A DNA stretch of 64,000 nt. Origin: RHKX01 sp963823565 (GTDB lineage: Bacteria; Actinomycetota; Thermoleophilia; Solirubrobacterales; 70-9). Where the stretch lies: contig CAWGLR010000001.1 in the NCBI GenBank assembly GCA_963823565.1, forward strand, positions 124,001 to 188,000. Direction: 5' to 3'. Below are positions 58,761 to 64,000 of the stretch, piece after piece; position 1 is the stretch's first letter, and each line of letters starts with the position of its first letter. A program made the position numbers and the translations under genes. The notes under the pieces are model-generated. The model saw nothing but the letters and a program-made list of their open reading frames with translations, ran no database searches and was not told the origin of the DNA.

Positions 58761-60297
58761 TCGCGCGCAGCGTACGGCCCGTCATCCCGGGCGGCTGCTC
58801 GATGCCCAAGAGGTCAAGCGCCGTCGGCGAGACGTCGGCGAGGATGCCGCCGTCGCGCAGCTCGATGCCGTGGACCGTCGCGATCAGCGGCACCGGGTTG
58901 GTCGTGTGGGCGGTGTTGGGGGAGCCGTCGGCGTTGAGCATGTGCTCGGAGTTGCCGTGGTCGGCGGTGATGAGGCAGGCGCCGCCGGACTCGTGCACGG
59001 CGCTCACGACCTCGGCGAGGCACTCGTCGACCGCCTCGATCGCCCGCACCGCCGCCGGGATGACGCCGGTGTGGCCGACCATGTCGGGGTTGGCGAAGTT
59101 GATGATCCCGAAGCGGTAGTCGTCCTCCCTCCACTCGGAGGTGAAGGCCGCGGCGGCCTTGCGAGCGCTCATCTCGGGCTCGAGGTCGTAGGTCGGGACG
59201 TCGCGCGGGGAGTCGGCGAGCCGCCGCTCCTCCCCCGGCCACGTCCGCTCGCGGCCGCCGTTGAAGAAGTAGGTGACGTGCGCGTACTTCTCGGTCTCGG
59301 CGACGTGGAGCTGGCGCCCGCCGGCCGCCTCGACGACCTCGGCCATCGTCGTCGCCGGCGCCGTCGGCGGGAACGCGACCGGGTAGGTCCACTCCTCGCG
59401 GTAGCTCGCCATCGTCGAGATGTCGAGCTCGGGGACCTTGCCGCGCTTGAAGCCGTCGAACGCAGGATCGCCCAGCGCCGCGACGATCTCGCGCATCCGG
59501 TCGGGGCGGAAGTTGAAGGCGATGACGACGTCGCCGTCGGCCATCCCGTCGTAGTCGCCGATCACGGTCGGCTCGATGAACTCGTCGGTCACGTCCGCGT
59601 CGTAGGAGCGCTTGACGGCCTTCTCGGCGCTGTCGGCCTGCTCGCCCTCGGCGTTGACGATCGCCCGGTAGGCCTTCTCGATCCGCTCCCAGCGGTGGTC
59701 GCGGTCCATCGCATAGAAGCGGCCGCTCACGGTCCCGATCCGGCCGGCGCGGTGCAGCCAGCGCTCGACCTCCTGGATGTAGCCGGCGCCGCCGGTCGGG
59801 CTCGTGTCGCGGCCGTCGGTGAAGGCGTGGACGACCGGGTCGGGCACGCCCTCGTTGGCGGCGAGCTCGATGCACGCCTCGATGTGCTCCCAGCCGGAGT
59901 GAACGCCGCCGTCGGAGACGAGCCCCATCAGGTGCAGCCGCCCCCGCGGGCTCTTGCGCGCCCGCTCGCAGGCGCCGACGAGCACCTCGTTCTCGAAGAA
60001 GCTGCCATCGGCGATCGCGCCGTCGATCCGCGCCAGGTCCTGCTTGACGACCGAGCCGGCACCGAGGTTGAGGTGGCCGACCTCGGAGTTCCCCATCTGG
60101 CCCTCGGGGAGCCCGACGTCGGGGCCGGAGGCGGAGAGCTGGGTGCGCGGGTAGGCGCCCCAGAGCTCGTCGAAGGTCGGCGTCGACGCCTGCGAGACGG
60201 CGTTCCCCGGTCCCGGTTCGGCGAGCCCCCAGCCGTCGAGGATGATCAGCGCCAGGCGGGGAATCGGGACGCCGGTGTGGCCGTCGGGGAGGCTCAT
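58753..60297 (-). CDS. gpmI: 2,3-bisphosphoglycerate-independent phosphoglycerate mutase
   Basis: 514 residues. The N-terminal metal site LIILDGWGLAEPGPGNAVSQ with the phosphoserine region follows the family, as do GQMGNSEVGHLNLGAG, VHAFTDGRDTSPTGG and the C-terminal TADHGNSEHML. It interconverts 3- and 2-phosphoglycerate and needs Mn. It lies between tpiA and tgt with a 12-base gap to tpiA. Confidence 0.95.
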   Translation of the reverse strand: MSLPDGHTGVPIPRLALIILDGWGLAEPGPGNAVSQASTPTFDELWGAYPRTQLSASGPDVGLPEGQMGNSEVGHLNLGAGSVVKQDLARIDGAIADGSFFENEVLVGACERARKSPRGRLHLMGLVSDGGVHSGWEHIEACIELAANEGVPDPVVHAFTDGRDTSPTGGAGYIQEVERWLHRAGRIGTVSGRFYAMDRDHRWERIEKAYRAIVNAEGEQADSAEKAVKRSYDADVTDEFIEPTVIGDYDGMADGDVVIAFNFRPDRMREIVAALGDPAFDGFKRGKVPELDISTMASYREEWTYPVAFPPTAPATTMAEVVEAAGGRQLHVAETEKYAHVTYFFNGGRERTWPGEERRLADSPRDVPTYDLEPEMSARKAAAAFTSEWREDDYRFGIINFANPDMVGHTGVIPAAVRAIEAVDECLAEVVSAVHESGGACLITADHGNSEHMLNADGSPNTAHTTNPVPLIATVHGIELRDGGILADVSPTALDLLGIEQPPGMTGRTLRANA

Positions 60298-60309
60298 CGC
60301 GCTGCCACG

Positions 60310-61062
60310 CTATGCCGCAGCGACGATCGCCGCGAAGTCCTCGGGGTCGAGGCTGGCGCCGCCGACGAGCGCCCCGTCGATCTCCTCGCGGCCGAGCAGC
60401 TCGGCCGCGTTGGCGGGTTTGACCGAACCGCCGTAGAGGATCCGGGTCGCCTTCGCCGCCTCCTCGTTGCGGCTCGCGATCAGCGAGCGGATGAAGCCGC
60501 AGGCGTCCTCGGCCTGCTCGGAGGTGGCCGTCTTGCCCGTCCCGATCGCCCAGATCGGCTCGTAGGCGATCACGACGTCGGCGAGCCGCTCGTCGGGGAC
60601 CCGGCAGAGGTCGGCCTCGATCTGGCGCCGCAGGACGCGGTCGGTGTCGTTGCGCTCGCGCTCCTCCTCGCTCTCGCCGCAGCAGAGGATCGGCAGCAGC
60701 CCGTTCTCGAGGGCGACCGGCACCTTGCGGGCGAGCGCCTCGTCGGTCTCGCCGAACATCTGCCGACGCTCGGAGTGGCCGAGGACGACCGCGAGCGCGC
60801 CGGCGTCGAGCAGCATCGCCGCCGAGACCTCGCCGGTGTAGGCGCCGCTCCCCTCGAAGTGCATGTTCTGCGCCGCGATCTCGACGCTTCCGCCCTTGGC
60901 CGCCTCGGCCACGGCGGGGAGCGCCAGGAACGGCGGGCAGATCACGACCTGCGCCTCGCAGTCCTCGACCTTCGGCAGGAGGACGTCGCAGAACTCGACC
61001 GCCTCCTCGGCGTTCTTGTTCATCTTCCAGTTCGCCGCGATCAGCGGCCTGCGGTCGCTCAC
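60310..61062 (-). CDS. tpiA: Triose-phosphate isomerase
   Basis: 250 residues from the GTG at 61062, overlapping pgk by 4 bases (GTGA). The N-terminal ANWKMNK (Lys), electrophilic His in VVLGHSERRQMFGE, catalytic AYEPIWAIGTGKTA with Glu, and ILYGGSVKPANA are complete. It converts DHAP to GAP. The translation of the longer frame to 61614 is a shadow of pgk. Confidence 0.96.
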   Translation of the reverse strand: MSDRRPLIAANWKMNKNAEEAVEFCDVLLPKVEDCEAQVVICPPFLALPAVAEAAKGGSVEIAAQNMHFEGSGAYTGEVSAAMLLDAGALAVVLGHSERRQMFGETDEALARKVPVALENGLLPILCCGESEEERERNDTDRVLRRQIEADLCRVPDERLADVVIAYEPIWAIGTGKTATSEQAEDACGFIRSLIASRNEEAAKATRILYGGSVKPANAAELLGREEIDGALVGGASLDPEDFAAIVAAA

Positions 61063-62291
61063 GTTCCCTCCTTCGCGTCCTTGAGCGCCTCCGGCGTGGA
61101 GGTGCGGAGCGCCTCCACGCCGGGGAGCTCCTTGCCCTCGATCAGCTCGAGCGACGCGCCGCCGCCCGTCGACAGCCAGTCGACCTTCTCCGCCAGCCCG
61201 AACTGGGCCAGCGCGGCGCCGGAGTCGCCGCCGCCGACCACGGTGGTCGCCGAGGTCGCCGCGACGGCCTCGGCGACGGCGCGGGTGCCGGCCGCGAACG
61301 GCGCGAGCTCGAACGCCCCCATCGGCCCGTTCCAGAAGACGGTCCCGGCGCCGGCGATCGCGTCGGCGTAGGCGCCGGCGGTCGTCGGGCCGATGTCGAG
61401 GCCCATCATCCCGTCGGGCACGTCGACGCCGCTCAGCTCCCGCGGCTCGGCGTCGGCGGAGAAGCTCTCGCCGAGCACCAGGTCGGTGGGCAGGCGCAGC
61501 TCGCAGTCGGAGCTCTCGGCCGCGGCGAGCGCGCGCTCGGCCAGCGGGATGCCCTCCTCCTCGACCAGCGAGCCGCCGGTCGAATGGCCCTGGGCGCGGA
61601 AGAAGCTGAAGCACATCGCGCCGCCGATCAGGATCTCGTCGGCGATCTCGAGGAAGCGGTCGATCACCCCGATCTTGTCGCTCACCTTGGCGCCGCCGAG
61701 GACGACGGCCAGGGGCCGCCGCGGGTCGTCGAGAACCGAGGTCAGCTCCCGCAGTTCGCGCTCGAGCAGCAGCCCGGCGTAGGCGGGGAGCCGGTGCGCG
61801 ACCCCCTCGGTCGTCGCGTGAGCCCGGTGCGCGGCGCCGAAGGCGTCGTTGACGTAGAGGTCGGCCAGCGACGCCAGCGCGTCGGCGAGCTCCGGGTCGT
61901 TCTTCTTCTCGCCGGGCTCGTAGCGCGTGTTCTCGAGCAGCAGCACGTCGCCGTCGCCGAGGGCCTCGGACGCCTCGCGCACCTCGTCGCCGACGACTGC
62001 GGGAGCGAGCCGCACCTCGGTCCCGAGGAGCTCCCCGAGCCGCGCGGCGACCGGCGCCATCGAGAGCTCCGGCTCGCGGTCCTTCGGCCGCCCGAGGTGT
62101 GAGCAGAGGACGATCCGCGCTCCCCTCTCCCGGAGCAGCTCGAGCGTCGGCAGCGCGGCGCGGATCCGGGTGTCGTCGCTGACCCCGCCATCCGCGAGCG
62201 GGACGTTGAGGTCGGCGCGGACGAGCACCCGGCGCCCCGCCACATCGGCGTCGCGGACCGACGCCTTGCCGAATCGGCCCTTCTCGGTCAT
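61059..62291 (-). CDS. pgk: Phosphoglycerate kinase
   Basis: 410 residues from the ATG at 62291. It has VLVRADLNVPLADGG, CSHLGRPKDREPELSM, RYEPGEKKND, the hinge DAFGAAHRAHATTEGVA, and the C-terminal GGGDSGAALAQFG. It makes ATP from 1,3-bisphosphoglycerate. It is 22 bases after gap and overlaps tpiA by 4 bases. The usual Asn-Pro-Glu segment reads ENTRYEPGEKKND. Confidence 0.96.
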   Translation of the reverse strand: MTEKGRFGKASVRDADVAGRRVLVRADLNVPLADGGVSDDTRIRAALPTLELLRERGARIVLCSHLGRPKDREPELSMAPVAARLGELLGTEVRLAPAVVGDEVREASEALGDGDVLLLENTRYEPGEKKNDPELADALASLADLYVNDAFGAAHRAHATTEGVAHRLPAYAGLLLERELRELTSVLDDPRRPLAVVLGGAKVSDKIGVIDRFLEIADEILIGGAMCFSFFRAQGHSTGGSLVEEEGIPLAERALAAAESSDCELRLPTDLVLGESFSADAEPRELSGVDVPDGMMGLDIGPTTAGAYADAIAGAGTVFWNGPMGAFELAPFAAGTRAVAEAVAATSATTVVGGGDSGAALAQFGLAEKVDWLSTGGGASLELIEGKELPGVEALRTSTPEALKDAKEGT

Positions 62292-62313
62292 CCCGGCTCC
62301 CGCCTCGGCGGGG

Positions 62314-63312
62314 CTAGAGCACCTTGCCGGCGAGCTCGACGACCCGGTTCGAGTACCCCCACTCGTTGTCGTACCAGGCGACGACCTTGACCATCGTGCC
62401 CTGCATGACCATCGTCTGCCCGAGGTCGAAGATCGCCGAGTGCGGGTCGCTGACGATGTCGGTGGAGACGATCGGGTCATCCGTGCAGGAGAGGATCCCC
62501 TTCAGCGGTCCGCCGGCGGCCGCGACCATCGCCTCGTTGACCTCGTCGGCGGTTGTCTCGCGGTTGACGACCGCGGTGAGGTCGACGACCGACCCGGTCG
62601 GGACGGGAGCCCGCATCGAGAACCCGTTGAGCTTGCCGTTGAGCTCCGGCAGAACGATGCCGACGGCCTTCGCGGCCCCGGTCGTCGTCGGGATCAGGTT
62701 GAGAGCCGCCGCGCGGGCCCGGTGGAGGTCCTTGTGGGGCATGTCCTGCAGGCGCTGGTCGGCCGTGTAGGCGTGGATCGTCGTCATCAGGCCGTGGTCG
62801 ATCCCGATGGCCTCATGGAGGACCTTCGCGACCGGCGCCAGGCAGTTCGTCGTGCACGAGGCGTTGGAGATGATGTTGTGCGAGTCCTTGTCGTAGTCCT
62901 CGAAGTTGACGCCGAGAGCGACCGTCACATCGGGATCGGTGGCCGGCGCGGAGATGATCACCTTCTTCGCGCCCGCGTCGAGGTGCTTGGCGGCGCCCTC
63001 GCGCTTGGTGAAGAACCCCGTCGACTCGATGACGACGTCGACGCCGAGGTCGCTCCAGGGCAGGTCACCCGGATCGCGCTCGGACAGGACCTTGATGTCC
63101 GTGCCGTCGACCGAGATCGAGCCCTCGCCCGCCTTCACCTCGCCGGGGAAGCGGCCGAGAATCGAGTCGTACTTGAGCAGGTGGGCCAGCGTGCCCGGGT
63201 CGGTCAGGTCGTTGACCGCCACGAACTCGAGGTCCGCACCGGCCTCGTACGCGGCCCGGAAGAGGTTCCGCCCGATCCTCCCGAATCCGTTGATTCCGAC
63301 CTTGACTGCCAC
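62314..63312 (-). CDS. gap: Glyceraldehyde-3-phosphate dehydrogenase
   Basis: 332 residues. The NAD Rossmann start VGINGFGRIGRNLFR, the catalytic SNASCTTNCLAP with the Cys, and NEWGYSNRVVELA near the C-terminus are complete. It leads the gap-pgk-tpiA-gpmI-tgt operon. The NAD-type acidic residue position after the second strand reads AVNDLTD. The start at 63312 is normal. Confidence 0.96.
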   Translation of the reverse strand: MAVKVGINGFGRIGRNLFRAAYEAGADLEFVAVNDLTDPGTLAHLLKYDSILGRFPGEVKAGEGSISVDGTDIKVLSERDPGDLPWSDLGVDVVIESTGFFTKREGAAKHLDAGAKKVIISAPATDPDVTVALGVNFEDYDKDSHNIISNASCTTNCLAPVAKVLHEAIGIDHGLMTTIHAYTADQRLQDMPHKDLHRARAAALNLIPTTTGAAKAVGIVLPELNGKLNGFSMRAPVPTGSVVDLTAVVNRETTADEVNEAMVAAAGGPLKGILSCTDDPIVSTDIVSDPHSAIFDLGQTMVMQGTMVKVVAWYDNEWGYSNRVVELAGKVL

Positions 63313-63593
63313 TTCGCCTCCTGGTTTCAGAGTTGTCTCTCGATTGGGGTGCTCGGCGACGCCGCTTCCCGCGAGCGCCGCCAGTCTAAGCCTATGGGTA
63401 CGCCTGTTCTATCCGTCGCCGCGGGCCGTTTTGACCGTGCCAACCACGTAGCCGAGGGGCGTACGCGGCGTGGCCCCAAGTCTCCAGACGGTCCGGACAC
63501 TCGAGGAACCGCGAGAGGAGCACCGCGGCGCCTGCCGCTCAGGAGCCAGCGCGGAAAGCCCGTCACAGTTCGAGGACTGAGGCAACTGAAGAG

Positions 63594-64000
63594 ATGATGG
63601 ACCACGACGACCAGATGCTGGCCAGAAGCCTGAGGCGATCCAAATCAGACCCGCTTGCCTTCAGTGATTTCTACAGACGCACCGCCGACGGCCTCCTCAG
63701 GGACTTGACGCGTCGGGTCTTCCTCCCGGAGGTGGCCCTCGACTTGATGGCGGAAACCATGGCGCAAGCGTTCATCGGTCGGCGTAAGTTCAAGGGATCA
63801 ACCGATGCCGAGGCGCGCGGCTGGCTACATGCCATCGGAGGTCATCAAGTCGCGCTCTACTACCGTCGCCAACGGGTCGAGACGAAGGCCCTCCAACGAC
63901 TCGGCCTTGAACGTCCTGAACCACCAGACGAAGCAGAATCGCTTCGCATTCAACGCGAGGCCCTGTCAGAGCTCCAGGCGGCTCTAAAGTCAGCGTTGGA
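63594..64000 (+). CDS. ECF-type RNA polymerase sigma factor, 3'-truncated by window edge
   Basis: The frame opens at the ATG at 63594 (a second ATG follows at 63597) and runs out of the window, 135 codons visible. Region 2 is recognisable: DPLAFSDFYRRTADGLLRDL followed by PEVALDLMAETMAQAFIGRR, where the FYRR and D-x-x-AETM pattern is typical, then GWLHAIGGHQVALYYRRQR for region 2.4 and the linker to region 4. The GC content is visibly lower than its neighbours, with codons such as AAA and TTA-like triplets, which suggests a different origin. No anti-sigma gene is visible. Preceded by 281 bases with no gene seen. Confidence 0.72.
   Translation, partial: MMDHDDQMLARSLRRSKSDPLAFSDFYRRTADGLLRDLTRRVFLPEVALDLMAETMAQAFIGRRKFKGSTDAEARGWLHAIGGHQVALYYRRQRVETKALQRLGLERPEPPDEAESLRIQREALSELQAALKSAL

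Noticed and set aside
58624..61371. 915-codon plus-strand frame over gpmI, tpiA and pgk
   Set aside because: Shadow of three certain glycolytic genes; no domain seen.
62340..62365. GGTTCGAGTACC, a T-loop-like sequence
   Set aside because: It lies inside the gap coding frame and no acceptor or anticodon stem can be paired around it.

Overview
The window is dense, very GC-rich bacterial chromosome with short intergenic gaps, many GTG and TTG starts, and many ATGA/GTGA/TTGA gene overlaps. Three things point to a high-GC actinobacterium, most likely class Thermoleophilia (Solirubrobacterales-like): a GuaB3 protein, a class of cytochrome oxidase operon with a long CtaD, and a c-di-AMP riboswitch in front of a cell-wall peptidase. 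That placement is inferred from gene content and style; there is no rRNA in the window. Nothing looks like a phage, IS element, CRISPR array or tRNA.

Layout. 1-6.2 kb: acyl-CoA dehydrogenase and enoyl-CoA hydratase, a drug/metabolite exporter, a GH15 glycosidase, and a secreted M23 peptidase with a frameshift, followed by a duplicated 73-bp sequence. 6.2-9.5 kb: thioredoxin reductase and two membrane lipid-type proteins. 9.5-16.2 kb: the most unusual block. An epimerase leads into full-length homologues of cytochrome oxidase subunits II and I that lack essentially every metal ligand, then CtaB (heme O synthase), two tiny membrane proteins, a CBS protein and a diheme cytochrome c lipoprotein. 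16.3-18.3 kb: small membrane and unknown proteins. 18.35-22.7 kb: a second, canonical aa3-type oxidase operon (ctaC, ctaD, a stress-protein-like gene, ctaE) with all ligands present. 22.7-28.4 kb: a glycosyltransferase interrupted by a palindromic segment, small lipoproteins, and a three-gene ABC exporter.

28.5-42.2 kb is housekeeping, mostly on the minus strand: infA, a SABATH-type methyltransferase, a frameshifted crotonase, HIT protein, tRNA nucleotidyltransferase, alr, nnrD, acpS, a DUF3352 lipoprotein, glmS, glmM, and rplM-rpsI, whose S9 protein has a long acidic N-terminal extension. 42.2-53.7 kb: a c-di-AMP riboswitch and M23 peptidase (plus strand), then guaA, guaB3, a PfkB kinase, a D,D-carboxypeptidase, a LysM protein, a Wzz/BY-kinase-like protein, argS, pyrF and HU. 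53.9-56.6 kb: a coupled phosphoesterase, lipoprotein and Ser/Thr kinase set. 57-63.3 kb: hsp20, then tgt-gpmI-tpiA-pgk-gap, the lower glycolysis operon. The window ends inside an ECF-type sigma factor of visibly lower GC.

How the parts work together. The aa3 operon supplies the working terminal oxidase, and CtaB from the other locus presumably supplies its heme precursor, so the ligand-free pair sits in the oxidase biogenesis neighbourhood without being able to do oxidase chemistry itself. The alr, glmS, glmM, dacA, M23 and LysM genes, with the riboswitch, make a peptidoglycan theme. Five genes carry single frame breaks. Four fit one-base indels, which may be assembly errors, and the fifth coincides with a palindromic insertion.
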